NCBI GenBank assembly: GCA_902794405.1 | Contig: CADBHI010000003.1 | Location: forward strand, 1 to 64,000 | Direction of reading: 5' to 3' | Length of the DNA stretch: 64,000 bases | Source of the DNA: an uncultured Prevotellaceae bacterium | GTDB taxonomy: Bacteria > Bacteroidota > Bacteroidia > Bacteroidales > Bacteroidaceae | In this document: in pieces, positions 17,671-26,945 of the stretch | Position numbering within the stretch: position 1 is the first letter of the stretch | How the letters are laid out: each line of letters starts with the position of its first letter | The notes under the pieces: generated by a model | Databases searched by the model: none | Seen by the model: the letters and a program-made list of their open reading frames with translations, nothing else | What the model was told of the DNA's origin: nothing | Program-made: the position numbers and the translations under genes

Positions 17671-18876
17671 ATGAGCAATTATCAAGTAAACAAAGACGGT
17701 TTCTATGGAGAGTTCGGTGGCGCCTACGTTCCCGAGATTCTCTACAAGTGCGTACATGACCTGCAAGAGGCTTATCTGCCCATTATTGAAAGCGAGGAGT
17801 TCAAGCGTGAGTATCATGCGCTGTTGAAGGATTACGTTGGACGTCCAAGTCCGCTGTATTTCGCTAAAAGGATGAGCGATCTGTATGGATGTCAACTATA
17901 CCTGAAGCGTGAGGATCTTAACCATACTGGAGCTCACAAGATCAACAATACTATCGGACAGATACTGTTGGCGAAGAAGATGGGGAAGACACGTATCATT
18001 GCTGAGACGGGAGCCGGACAGCACGGTGTAGCAACGGCGACGGTGTGTGCGCTGATGAACATGAAGTGCGAGGTGTTTATGGGTGCTACTGACGTGGAGC
18101 GCCAGCACACCAACGTGGAACGCATGAAGATGCTGGGTGCCGAGGTGCATCCCGTAAGGACGGGTAACATGACGCTGAGCGACGCCTGCTCGGAGGCCAT
18201 CCGCGACTGGTGCTGCCACCCCAGCGACACTTTCTATATCGTTGGTTCCACAATGGGGCCACACCCCTACCCTGACTTGGTGGCCCGCATGCAGAGCGTC
18301 ATCTCGGAGGAAATCAAGTGGCAGCTTGAAGAGAAGATCGGGCGCGACTATCCCGATTACCTCATAGCCTGCATCGGCGGCGGCAGCAACGCAGCCGGTA
18401 CCATCTACCACTATATGGACGACGAGCGGGTGAAGATTGTGCTGGCTGAAGCCGGTGGGCACGGCTGGGATACCGACTACACGGCAGCCACCATTCATCG
18501 CGGCACGACGGGCATCCTGCACGGTGCAAAGATGCTGGTAATGCAGGACGAGGACGGGCAGATACAGGAAGCATTTACTATTTCTGCAGGTCTGGACTAT
18601 CCTGGCGTAGGCCCCATGCATTGCAACATGGCGAAGCAGGGACGGACGCAGGTGCTGAGCATCAACGACGACGAGGCCATCTACGGCGGCTACGAGCTGA
18701 CGCGCATGGAGGGGATTATCCCGGCTATCGAGAGTGCCCACGCCATTGCGGCGCTTAAGAAACTTACCTTCAAGCCCTCAGACGTGGTAGTACTGACGGT
18801 CAGCGGTCGCGGCGACAAGGACGTAGAAACCTATTTGAAGAACAAACAAATGGCAAAAGAATATGGAAACTTTTAA
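17671..18876 (+). CDS. trpB: Tryptophan synthase beta chain
   Basis: PLP enzyme that condenses indole with L-serine to give tryptophan, acting with TrpA in an alpha2beta2 complex. The 401-residue protein has the family N-terminus (GEFGGAYVPEILYKC), the PLP lysine in HTGAHKINN (near residue 88) and the glycine-rich phosphate-binding loop GGGSNAAGTIY (near 236-246). This is a normal-length TrpB1. It is the first structural gene of the operon, an order (B first, A last) seen in Bacteroidetes, and its last 14 bp overlap trpE. Confidence 0.97.
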   Translation: MSNYQVNKDGFYGEFGGAYVPEILYKCVHDLQEAYLPIIESEEFKREYHALLKDYVGRPSPLYFAKRMSDLYGCQLYLKREDLNHTGAHKINNTIGQILLAKKMGKTRIIAETGAGQHGVATATVCALMNMKCEVFMGATDVERQHTNVERMKMLGAEVHPVRTGNMTLSDACSEAIRDWCCHPSDTFYIVGSTMGPHPYPDLVARMQSVISEEIKWQLEEKIGRDYPDYLIACIGGGSNAAGTIYHYMDDERVKIVLAEAGGHGWDTDYTAATIHRGTTGILHGAKMLVMQDEDGQIQEAFTISAGLDYPGVGPMHCNMAKQGRTQVLSINDDEAIYGGYELTRMEGIIPAIESAHAIAALKKLTFKPSDVVVLTVSGRGDKDVETYLKNKQMAKEYGNF

Positions 18877-20254
18877 ATATACAACAAGCAGCAAGACCAT
18901 CTTGGCGGATTTGTATACGCCGGTGGGAGTGTATATGCGACTGAGAGACATCTACCCGCAGAGTGCGCTGATGGAATGTGCCGACTATCACGATGCCGCA
19001 AGTTCGCGGTCGTTCATCGGCATTCATCCTATGGCCAGCGTAGCCATAGGTCATGGCGTAGCAACGATTAACTATCCTGATGGCTCGAGCTTCCAGCATG
19101 AGGTAAACAAGAACTACCGTTCAGACAACGCCATTCACGCCCTGATAGACCAGATTCAGGTGACGGGCGATGATGCTGACATCTGCGGGCTCTTTGGCTA
19201 TACTTCTTTCAACGCCGTCCGCTATTTCGAGGACATCGCCGTGAAGGACGAGACGCAGGCCAAGAACGACGCCCCCGACGTGCTATATATATTATATAAG
19301 GTGGTGATTGAGTTCGACCATCATAACAATATGCTGAAGGTGGTGACACTGGGTGATGCAGCCGATATCGACACTGTCCTGAAGGCGATGAACAAGTCGA
19401 GCGTACAGGCTTACGACTTCCATCCTGTGGGTGATGTCAGAAGTACGCTGACCGACGACGAGCACAGAGCCAATATCCGTAAGGGCATTCAGCATTGTCT
19501 GCGCGGCGATGTATTCCAGATTGTGCTGAGTCGCAGATTTATCCAGAAGTTCGAGGGCGATGACTTCAAGCTCTATCGTGCTTTGCGCAGTATTAACCCC
19601 AGTCCCTACCTCTTCTACTTCGACTTCGGCGGTTTCCGAATCTTCGGCTCAAGTCCTGAGACGCATTGTAGGATTGAGGGACGCAAGGCATACATCGACC
19701 CGATTGCCGGAACAACGAAGCGTACGGGCGATGCAGAGGCCGACCGTCAGGGTGCAGAGTTTCTGAGGAACGATCCGAAGGAGAATGCCGAGCACGTGAT
19801 GCTCGTCGATCTGGCCCGTAACGACCTAAGCCGTAACTGCCACAACGTGAAGGTTGACTACTACAAGGACATCCAATATTATTCGCACGTCATTCATCTC
19901 GTTTCTCGCGTCAGCGGTGAGCTCGACAAGGATGCCGACCCCATCAAGGCGTTTATCGACACCTTCCCCGCTGGGACATTGAGCGGTGCGCCGAAGGTGC
20001 GCGCCATGCAGCTCATCTCGGAGTACGAGCCACACAACCGCGGCGCTTACGGCGGCTGCATCGGCATCATCGGACTCGACGGCTCGCTCAACCAGGCCAT
20101 CACCATCCGCACATTCGTTTCGCGCAACGGCGAACTGTGGTTCCAGGCGGGCGGCGGTATCGTGGCCAAGAGTAATGTGGAGTATGAATTACAGGAAGTG
20201 AACAATAAACTCGGTGCCCTGCGTAAGGCCATCGAAAAAGCAGAAAAGTTATGA
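18863..20254 (+). CDS. trpE: Anthranilate synthase component I
   Basis: Chorismate-using subunit of anthranilate synthase, which makes anthranilate with ammonia from TrpG. The 463-residue protein has the chorismate-binding C-terminal half: IVLSRRFIQKF, NPSPYLFYFDFG, GSSPETHCRIEG, DPIAGTTKRTGD, EHVMLVDLARNDLSR and AGTLSGAPKVRAMQLI. The N-terminal regulatory domain is shorter than in E. coli TrpE. The ATG lies inside the end of trpB (14-bp overlap) and the stop overlaps the trpG start (ATGA), indicating coupled translation. Confidence 0.96.
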   Translation: METFKYTTSSKTILADLYTPVGVYMRLRDIYPQSALMECADYHDAASSRSFIGIHPMASVAIGHGVATINYPDGSSFQHEVNKNYRSDNAIHALIDQIQVTGDDADICGLFGYTSFNAVRYFEDIAVKDETQAKNDAPDVLYILYKVVIEFDHHNNMLKVVTLGDAADIDTVLKAMNKSSVQAYDFHPVGDVRSTLTDDEHRANIRKGIQHCLRGDVFQIVLSRRFIQKFEGDDFKLYRALRSINPSPYLFYFDFGGFRIFGSSPETHCRIEGRKAYIDPIAGTTKRTGDAEADRQGAEFLRNDPKENAEHVMLVDLARNDLSRNCHNVKVDYYKDIQYYSHVIHLVSRVSGELDKDADPIKAFIDTFPAGTLSGAPKVRAMQLISEYEPHNRGAYGGCIGIIGLDGSLNQAITIRTFVSRNGELWFQAGGGIVAKSNVEYELQEVNNKLGALRKAIEKAEKL

Positions 20255-20814
20255 AGATAGTCATCATAGACAACTATGACTCGTTTACCTATAACCTGAG
20301 TCATTTAGTGAAAGAGTTGGGCGCGGAGGTTGCGGTTGTGCGCAACGATCAGTTTAGTCTCGACGAAATCGAGACCTACAGTAAAATTATCCTCTCTCCG
20401 GGACCGGGCATTCCCTCAGAGGCGGGACTGCTGCTGGATGTGATAAAGACCTACGCCGGCAAGAAACCCATCCTCGGCGTCTGTCTGGGTCATCAGGCCA
20501 TCGGCGAGGCGTTCGGCGGACAGTTGGAGAACCTGAGCGACGTGTTCCACGGCGTCGCCACGCCCTGTCACATCATTGCTGACGACCCCATCTTCTCGGG
20601 CCTTGACCGCGACATTACCATCGGGCGCTACCACTCTTGGGTGGTCTCGAATGAAGGTCTACCTGAGTGCCTCGAAGTGACCGCCGTCTCAGACGAGGGA
20701 CAAATCATGGCCCTGCGCCATCGTGAGCTTAACGTCCGCGGCATTCAGTTCCACCCTGAAAGCGTGCTCACCCCCGACGGGAGACGCATGATTCAGAACT
20801 GGCTGTTTCAATAG
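20251..20814 (+). CDS. trpG: Anthranilate synthase component II (glutamine amidotransferase)
   Basis: Class I glutamine amidotransferase that supplies ammonia to TrpE; 187 residues. Catalytic features are visible: the oxyanion strand ILSPGPGIPSEAG, nucleophile Cys in GVCLGHQAIGEAFGG (near residue 79), and the His-Glu pair in QFHPESVLT (near 167). It overlaps trpE by 4 bp. A related amidotransferase, PabA, could share this sequence, but the operon context settles it as TrpG, perhaps amphibolic. The stop is followed at once by the first copy of an 18-bp hairpin repeat. Confidence 0.95.
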   Translation: MKIVIIDNYDSFTYNLSHLVKELGAEVAVVRNDQFSLDEIETYSKIILSPGPGIPSEAGLLLDVIKTYAGKKPILGVCLGHQAIGEAFGGQLENLSDVFHGVATPCHIIADDPIFSGLDRDITIGRYHSWVVSNEGLPECLEVTAVSDEGQIMALRHRELNVRGIQFHPESVLTPDGRRMIQNWLFQ

Positions 20815-20873
20815 CTCGCCGAACCTCGGCAAGAGAGAAAAAACAATTTCCGGAACTCGCCGAACCTCGGCAA
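20815..20873 (+). repeat. Two direct copies of an 18-bp hairpin-forming repeat
   Basis: CTCGCCGAACCTCGGCAA occurs at 20815-20832 and again, identical, at 20856-20873 (41-bp period). Each copy folds into GCCGA-ACC-TCGGC. The first begins directly after the trpG stop codon. They may stabilize or attenuate the mRNA between trpG and trpD, or be a small dispersed repeat. Confidence 0.7.
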
Positions 20874-20908
20874 CCAATAAAAAGTAAAGTTTTTATATAA
20901 AAAGTAAT

Positions 20909-21919
20909 ATGGCACAAACGATGAAAGACATCCTGTATAGGATGCTGAACCACGAGGAACTGTCTCGTGAAGAAATGAAGAGTATTCTGATTGGCATCAC
21001 TCAGAGTGAGTATCCCAACGAGCAAATTACCGCCCTGCTGACCGCCCTGCAGATGCGCGGCGTCACCGTCGACGAGCTGTTGGGCTTCCGCGACGGCATC
21101 CTCGAGACCGGCGTACCCGCCATCCTTGACTGCGACCGCTACATCGACGTCGTCGGAACCGGCGGCGACCGCAAGAACACCTTTAACATTTCCACAACGG
21201 CTTGCTTCGTCATTGCCGGCGCGGGCTACAAAGTGGCGAAGCACGGCAACTACGCCGCCACCAGCGTCAGCGGCGCCTCGAACGTGATTGCCCACCACGG
21301 CATCAAGTTCACCGACGACATCGACCGCCTGAACCGCTCGCTCAACGAGGCCGGCATCGTATATCTCCACGCACAATTATTCGCCAAGGCGATGAAGTTC
21401 GTAGGTCCGATAAGGAAAGCCCTGCCGTTCCCGACCATCTTCAACCTCCTCGGCCCTATCGTGAACCCCAGCCGCCCCAAGTGCCAGCTGCTCGGTGTGG
21501 CCAACCTCGACCAGATGCGTCTCTATCATCAGGTCTATCAGAAACTCGGCATCGACTACGGCATTGTGAACTCAATCGACGGTTATGACGAAATCTCGCT
21601 GACTGGCGACTTCAAGGTGACCACCAAGGATTACGAGCGTATCTTCTCGCCGAAGGATCTCGGCTTTGACATTGCCAAGCCCGAAGAACTGGTCGGCGGC
21701 GCCACCGAGGAAGAAGCCGCTCAGATCTTCGACAGCGTTCTTGAGAACCGTGCCCTGCCCGCCCAGAAGAACATCGTACTGGCCAACGCCGGCTTTGGCA
21801 TCCAAGTGCTGGAGAAGGGTCAGAAGAGCATCGAGGAGTGCATTGAGATTGCCCGCGAGAGTATCGACAGCGGCGCTGCCCTGCGCACATTTAAGAAATT
21901 CGTTGAACTGAACAGCTGA
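20909..21919 (+). CDS. trpD: Anthranilate phosphoribosyltransferase
   Basis: Transfers the phosphoribosyl group of PRPP to anthranilate, second step of the pathway. The 336-residue protein has the conserved PRPP-binding glycine loop VVGTGGDRKNTFNIST (near residues 77-92), KHGNYAATSVSGASN near 110, the RKALPFPTIFNLLGPIVNP stretch near 169 and acidic residues of the Mg site in the region of YDEISLTGD. Length is normal. It is separated from trpG by 94 bp that hold two hairpin repeats and from trpC by 20 bp. Confidence 0.95.
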   Translation: MAQTMKDILYRMLNHEELSREEMKSILIGITQSEYPNEQITALLTALQMRGVTVDELLGFRDGILETGVPAILDCDRYIDVVGTGGDRKNTFNISTTACFVIAGAGYKVAKHGNYAATSVSGASNVIAHHGIKFTDDIDRLNRSLNEAGIVYLHAQLFAKAMKFVGPIRKALPFPTIFNLLGPIVNPSRPKCQLLGVANLDQMRLYHQVYQKLGIDYGIVNSIDGYDEISLTGDFKVTTKDYERIFSPKDLGFDIAKPEELVGGATEEEAAQIFDSVLENRALPAQKNIVLANAGFGIQVLEKGQKSIEECIEIARESIDSGAALRTFKKFVELNS

Positions 21920-21939
21920 AATTAGTAACAGCCCCCATT

Positions 21940-22677
21940 ATGCAAGACATCCTACAACAAATCATCGCCACCAAGCACGAGGAGCTCGAGGTGTTTTGCG
22001 CGAAGAAGCCCTCTTTGCGCGAGGCCCTATTACAGAGCGAGACGGGCATCATCGCCGAATTCAAGCGCCGCTCGCCCTCGAAGGGCTGGATTAAGGAAGA
22101 GGGGCGTGCAGACATCATTCCGCTGAGCTATCAGCAGAATGATGCCGCCGCTCTGAGTATCCTCACCGACGAGCACTACTTCGGCGGCTGTGACGACTTT
22201 ATCCGTCAGGCTCGCCAGAGCGGCGTCACACTTCCCATATTATATAAGAACTTCGTCATCGATGAGGCGCAGCTCTATGCTGCTGCCCTATGTGGTGCCA
22301 GCGCAGTGCTACTCATCGCCGCCTGTCTTTCGAAGGTCGACTGCAAGCGCCTCCTTGACAAGGCCCACACCCTCGGTCTCGAAGTGCTCCTCGAGATGCA
22401 CTCCGAGCCAGAGCTGGAATACGCTGACCTCGGCCCCGACCTCTGCGGCATCAACAACCGCAACCTCGGTTCGTTTGTGACGGATGTCGAGAACAGCTTC
22501 CGTCTAGCCGAGCTTCTGCCCGAGGATGCCGTCAAGGTCAGCGAAAGTGGCATCAGCAATCCCGATACCGTCCGTGCCCTCCGTCAAGCCGGTTTCCGAG
22601 GCTTCCTGATTGGCGAGAACTTTATGAAGACGCCCGACCCAGGCCAGGCTCTTAACGAATTCATTTCGCAATTATGA
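21940..22677 (+). CDS. trpC: Indole-3-glycerol phosphate synthase
   Basis: TIM-barrel enzyme that closes the indole ring to give indole-3-glycerol phosphate; 245 residues, monofunctional. Family motifs are present: IIAEFKRRSPSKGWI (near residue 30), ILTDEHYFGG, LYKNFVIDEAQLYAA, LCGINNRNLGSF (near 168) and SESGISNPDTVRALRQAGFRGFLIGENFM at the C-terminal phosphate site (near 206-234, quoted by parts). It is followed by trpF 10 bp downstream across a short ATG-rich repeat. Confidence 0.95.
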   Translation: MQDILQQIIATKHEELEVFCAKKPSLREALLQSETGIIAEFKRRSPSKGWIKEEGRADIIPLSYQQNDAAALSILTDEHYFGGCDDFIRQARQSGVTLPILYKNFVIDEAQLYAAALCGASAVLLIAACLSKVDCKRLLDKAHTLGLEVLLEMHSEPELEYADLGPDLCGINNRNLGSFVTDVENSFRLAELLPEDAVKVSESGISNPDTVRALRQAGFRGFLIGENFMKTPDPGQALNEFISQL

Positions 22678-22687
22678 ATTATGCATT

Positions 22688-23299
22688 ATGAATTGTAAAT
22701 TAATTAAGGTCTGTGGAATGAGGGATGCTGAAAACATCCGTGAAGTCGAGGCATTAGGTATCGACTTGATGGGCTTCATCTTCTGGCCAAAGTCGAGTCG
22801 GTATGTCAGTCATTGTCCGTCCTATCTACCCAACAATGTAAAACGCGTTGGTGTATTCGTAGATGAGGACATTGAAGAGGTCAAACATATTGCCCACGAC
22901 TATGCCCTTGATTTCATTCAGCTACATGGCTCAGAGTCACCAGAATATTGTACAATGCTAAAGGGACATCATCTTATCAAAGCCTTCAACATTGCCACGA
23001 AAGAGGACTTTACCAAGGCCAAGGCCTATGAAGGACTTATTGACTACTTTCTTTTCGATACAAAAGGAAAAAGCGTTGGTGGCAATGGTGAGAAATTTGA
23101 TTGGTCTGTCCTCACTGCCTATGATAGCGACACGTCCTTTCTCCTCAGCGGCGGCATCGGACCTCATGATGCAGAACATTTAAAAGCCTTCCAACATCCC
23201 AAATGTATCGGCATCGACCTCAATTCCCGCTTCGAAATCGCCCCAGGGCTTAAAGACGTCAACAAATTAAAAGAATTTATTAAAGAATTAGGTATATGA
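22688..23299 (+). CDS. trpF: Phosphoribosylanthranilate isomerase
   Basis: TIM-barrel isomerase converting phosphoribosylanthranilate to CdRP; 203 residues. Motifs: [14 protein letters not shown] with the catalytic Cys (residue 10), [35 protein letters not shown], the catalytic-Asp strand [18 protein letters not shown] (near 125) and [13 protein letters not shown]. The ATG at 22688 is preceded by the repetitive ATTATGAATTATGCATTATG, which offers out-of-frame ATGs. The stop overlaps the trpA start (ATGA). To the eye its G+C is lower than that of trpE to trpC. Confidence 0.94.
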   Translation: MNCKLIKVCGMRDAENIREVEALGIDLMGFIFWPKSSRYVSHCPSYLPNNVKRVGVFVDEDIEEVKHIAHDYALDFIQLHGSESPEYCTMLKGHHLIKAFNIATKEDFTKAKAYEGLIDYFLFDTKGKSVGGNGEKFDWSVLTAYDSDTSFLLSGGIGPHDAEHLKAFQHPKCIGIDLNSRFEIAPGLKDVNKLKEFIKELGI

Positions 23300-24075
23300 A
23301 TAAGATCAATTCCCTTTTCAACAACAGCAAAGACAAAAAGCTCCTTTCGCTTTACTTCTGTGCCGGCTGTCCCACACTCGATGGCACTGCCGATGTGATT
23401 CTTACCATGCAACGTCGTGGCATTGCCATGATCGAAGTAGGTATTCCCTTCAGCGACCCACTCGCCGATGGCCCCGTCATCCAAAGTGCTGCCACGCAGG
23501 CTCTCAAGAACGGCATGACCCTCACCAAACTCTTCGCTCAATTGGAAACCATTAAGGATCAGGTCGACATCCCTCTCGTACTGATGGGCTATCTCAATCC
23601 TATCCTGCATTATGGCATCGAGGCTTTTTGCCAGTCATGTGTAAAAGCTGGCGTCAGCGGAGCCATCATCCCTGATCTGCCTTTCGATGATTACCTTAAC
23701 ATCGTGAAACCTATCGCCGACAAGTATGATCTGCGCATCATCATGCTGATCACTCCAGAGACCAGTGAGGAGCGCATCCGCTTCATTGACAACAATACCG
23801 ACGGCTTCATCTATATGGTCAGCTCTGCCTCCATCACTGGTACACAGAAAAACTTCGACGATCAGAAACAGGAATACTTCCGTCGCATCAACGCTATGAA
23901 CCTGCGCAATCCCCGTATGATTGGCTTTGGCATCAGCAACAAACAAACACTCAAAGCTGCCCAGGACAATGCCGCAGGAGCCATCATCGGATCCAAGTTC
24001 GTTGCTCTTCTTAACGAAACAAAGGGCGATACCGATGCTGCACTGGACAGTCTTTTCGATGCATTGGCGAAATAA
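23296..24075 (+). CDS. trpA: Tryptophan synthase alpha chain
   Basis: Cleaves indole-3-glycerol phosphate to indole and glyceraldehyde 3-phosphate, passing indole to TrpB. The 259-residue TIM barrel has catalytic Glu in [19 protein letters not shown] (near residue 46-64) and catalytic Asp in [11 protein letters not shown] (near 125-135), plus the flexible-loop stretch [11 protein letters not shown] and the C-terminal phosphate site GFGISNKQT. Start overlaps trpF by 4 bp. A rho-independent terminator 20 bp after the stop closes the operon. Confidence 0.95.
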   Translation: MNKINSLFNNSKDKKLLSLYFCAGCPTLDGTADVILTMQRRGIAMIEVGIPFSDPLADGPVIQSAATQALKNGMTLTKLFAQLETIKDQVDIPLVLMGYLNPILHYGIEAFCQSCVKAGVSGAIIPDLPFDDYLNIVKPIADKYDLRIIMLITPETSEERIRFIDNNTDGFIYMVSSASITGTQKNFDDQKQEYFRRINAMNLRNPRMIGFGISNKQTLKAAQDNAAGAIIGSKFVALLNETKGDTDAALDSLFDALAK

Positions 24076-24094
24076 TAAATTAAGAAATGTAAAA

Positions 24095-24120
24095 AGAGGG
24101 CGATGTTTCGCCCTTTTTTT
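24095..24120 (+). terminator. trp operon terminator
   Basis: Stem AGGGCGA / TCGCCCT (24097-24103 with 24108-24114), loop TGTT, followed by a run of T to 24120. It is a classic rho-independent terminator placed 20 bp after trpA. Confidence 0.85.
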
Positions 24121-24121
24121 G

Positions 24122-24129
24122 TATCTTTG
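24122..24129 (+). promoter_or_regulatory. -7 element of the pectin-glycosidase gene
   Basis: TATCTTTG matches TAnnTTTG and lies directly after the trp terminator, 35 bp before the ATG at 24165. The matching -33 position falls within the terminator stem and shows no TTTG. Confidence 0.55.
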
Positions 24130-24164
24130 TGCCCAAATCTACAGAAACAAATATTAACAACATT

Positions 24165-26945
24165 ATGAAAAACTTCTTTCTTTCGCTCGCACTCTGTGTG
24201 TTTGTCAGCCTAACAGCACAAGCTAATAGTTGGGACAATCAGCAATACAAACAGATTGAGCAGAGCATCCAAGCACCGCAGATTAGCGGCAAGGACTACG
24301 TGATTACTGACTTTGGTGCCAAACCTGATGCAACGGCAGCCCAAAACCAGAAAGCCATCCAGAAGGCTATCGACAAATGTTCGAAAAAGGGAGGCGGACG
24401 GGTCATTGTTCCCTCGGGAAAAACATTCCTCACAGGAGCCATCACTCTGAAGAGTCACGTCAATCTTCACATTGAAGAAGGAGCCGTGCTGCAGTTTGCC
24501 TTTGAGCCCGAGCTCTACCCTATTGTCGAAACGTCGTGGGAAGGCTTAGAGTGCTTCAACCTTTCGCCCTGCGTTTATGCATTCAAGGCGACCGACATTG
24601 CCGTCACCGGCAAAGGTACCATCGACGGTAGCGGCAGCAACGACACCTGGTGGCCTTGGAATGGCAAGCCGCAGTTCGGATGGAAAGAAGGTATGATTAG
24701 CCAGAAGACGGCTGCCCGACCACGACTTCTCAAAGTCGGCGAAGACGGCATACCCATGTATAATGAGAAAGGTCAGCGTATGCCCGAACGTGTCTTTGGT
24801 CCTAAAGACGGCCTGCGTCCCCAGCTGGTAAGCTTCAATAAGTGTCAGCGAATTCTTATTGAGGATGTCACCCTGTTGCGCTCACCTTTCTGGGTCATCC
24901 ATCCGCTGCACTCGACGGATGTCACCGTGCGCCGCGTAAAGATGATTAACGATGGTCCAAACGGAGACGGATGCGACCCCGAATGCTGTGACCGTGTACT
25001 TATAGAAGACTGTTTCTTCAATACTGGCGATGACTGTATCGCCATCAAGAGCGGACGTAACCGCGATGGTCGTGAACGCAATATGCCTTCCAAGAACATC
25101 ATCATCCGCAACTGTGAGATGAAGAACGGACATGGCGGTGTTGTTGTAGGCTCTGAAATCAGCGGCGGCTGCCAAAACGTCTATGCTCACGACTGTATTA
25201 TGGACTCTCCCAATCTCGACCGCGTCCTGCGCATCAAAACCAACTCCTGCCGAGGCGGTGTGATTGAGAATATCAACATGCGCAACATCAAGGTTGGCCA
25301 ATGCGACGAAGCCGTTGTCAAGATCAATCTCGATTACGAACACAACGAAATCTGCTGCAGAGGTTTCAATCCAACCGTACGCAATATCAACGTCGAGAAC
25401 GTCACCTGCGATAAATCACAATATGGTGTACTCATTGTTGCACTCGACACGGTTTGCAATGTCTACGATGTCAACCTTAAGAACTGTCGCTTTAATGGTG
25501 TACAGAAGGGCAACAAGATTACCGGCCAGACACGCGACATTCATTACGACAACTACTTTGTCAACGGTTCTCTCTGCCTGACGGAGATGCCCTACAAGCA
25601 TTATTCGGAGTGGATGACCTATTCGGAAATGAAGAGAACGCCGAGGTCTTACCTCCTCGATTTCTCAACGAAGCCCAAATGGTCATACGTTATGGGTATC
25701 GAGTTGGAAGGCATGCTTGACACCTATCTTAAATATGGTGGCGAGAACATCCGCAAATACTGCCAGGAATACACCGACACGATGATTAACAACAAAGGAG
25801 ATATTCGCGGCTACGATATCCTCGACTATAACCTCGACAATATCCGCACTGGCCACTTCATCACCCGAATGTACCAAAAGTGGCCCGAGCAGAAGAACCT
25901 GTTGGCCATCCAGACCATGATGAAGCAGCTTCAGAACCAGCCGCGCACCAAAGCCGACAAGGTTTATTGGCATAAAGCCATCTATGCCTATCAGGTGTGG
26001 CTCGACGGCATCTTCATGGGTCTTCCCTATCGCTGCCTGACTGCCACCTCGCTTTATAAGCCCAAAGAAGCCAAGGCTATCTACGACGATGCCGTCAACC
26101 AGTTAGAGATAACCTATCAACGCACCCAAGACCCGAAGACCGGCTTGAACAGACATGCTTACGATGAGACTCGCAAGACTTTCTGGGCCGACCCGGAGAC
26201 TGGTCTCTCGCAACATTGCTGGGGGCGGGCCCAAGGCTGGTACACAATGGCTCTTATTGAGGTGCTTGATGCTCTGCCTGAGGATTACGCCAGACGTTCT
26301 GAAGTCATTGACTTACTACGCAAGGATCTCGATGCCATTCTGAGATGGCAGGATAAAACGACTGGCGTATGGTATCAGGTGATGGATTCTCCCGGACGTG
26401 AAGGTAATTATCTGGAATCCACTTGTTCGTCAATGTTTACCTATGCTCTGCTTAAGGCCTACCGCATGGGCTACGTCGGTGCCCAATACCGCGATGCTGG
26501 CATTCGGGCCTACAAGGGCATCATCAACAACTTCATTCGCGTAAATAACGACAAGACCATCTCGCTGACCAATTGCTGTTCAGTAGCTGGCCTTGGCCCA
26601 GCAGTTACGCCCGAGGTGGAAGCAGCTATGAAGAAAGTGAATCCGAAAGGTACTGTTAAAGAGAATCTCAAACGCGATGGTGGTTACAATTACTATCTTA
26701 GCGAACCTATCCGAGATAATGACCCCAAAGGCCTTGGTCCCTTTATATGGGCTTCTCTTGAGATGGAGATGTTAGGATACGACACCCAGAATGCTACTGC
26801 AGGAATTGACCGTCGGGCCGTGGTGTCGCGCAATAATCCCATCATTACTAAGGCAGACCCCTTAGCATCACTAACAGTAGGAAACGGACATTTTGCCACG
26901 ACAGTCGACGTTACCGGCCTGCAGTCATACCCCTTTCGATTTTGA
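24165..26945 (+). CDS. Secreted pectin hydrolase, GH28-GH105 fusion (N-terminal part of a frameshifted gene)
   Basis: A signal peptide (MKNFFLSLALCVFVSLTAQA) is followed by a GH28 polygalacturonase-type beta-helix (about residues 40-440). Its catalytic motifs are intact: NGDGCDP near 265, TGDDCIAIKSG near 286, GHGGVVVGSE near 322 and LRIK near 355. Next comes a GH105 unsaturated rhamnogalacturonyl hydrolase-type six-hairpin domain (about 500-830; WLDGIFMG near 611, WGRAQGWY near 685). The frame ends at 26945 just after a new domain begins (VGNGHFATTVDVTGLQSYP). That domain continues in the next frame to 28962, so an insertion of one base in the CCCC at 26930-26933 is inferred. The open frame begins at 24129; ATG 24165 gives the signal peptide. 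Confidence 0.85.
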   Translation: MKNFFLSLALCVFVSLTAQANSWDNQQYKQIEQSIQAPQISGKDYVITDFGAKPDATAAQNQKAIQKAIDKCSKKGGGRVIVPSGKTFLTGAITLKSHVNLHIEEGAVLQFAFEPELYPIVETSWEGLECFNLSPCVYAFKATDIAVTGKGTIDGSGSNDTWWPWNGKPQFGWKEGMISQKTAARPRLLKVGEDGIPMYNEKGQRMPERVFGPKDGLRPQLVSFNKCQRILIEDVTLLRSPFWVIHPLHSTDVTVRRVKMINDGPNGDGCDPECCDRVLIEDCFFNTGDDCIAIKSGRNRDGRERNMPSKNIIIRNCEMKNGHGGVVVGSEISGGCQNVYAHDCIMDSPNLDRVLRIKTNSCRGGVIENINMRNIKVGQCDEAVVKINLDYEHNEICCRGFNPTVRNINVENVTCDKSQYGVLIVALDTVCNVYDVNLKNCRFNGVQKGNKITGQTRDIHYDNYFVNGSLCLTEMPYKHYSEWMTYSEMKRTPRSYLLDFSTKPKWSYVMGIELEGMLDTYLKYGGENIRKYCQEYTDTMINNKGDIRGYDILDYNLDNIRTGHFITRMYQKWPEQKNLLAIQTMMKQLQNQPRTKADKVYWHKAIYAYQVWLDGIFMGLPYRCLTATSLYKPKEAKAIYDDAVNQLEITYQRTQDPKTGLNRHAYDETRKTFWADPETGLSQHCWGRAQGWYTMALIEVLDALPEDYARRSEVIDLLRKDLDAILRWQDKTTGVWYQVMDSPGREGNYLESTCSSMFTYALLKAYRMGYVGAQYRDAGIRAYKGIINNFIRVNNDKTISLTNCCSVAGLGPAVTPEVEAAMKKVNPKGTVKENLKRDGGYNYYLSEPIRDNDPKGLGPFIWASLEMEMLGYDTQNATAGIDRRAVVSRNNPIITKADPLASLTVGNGHFATTVDVTGLQSYPFRF

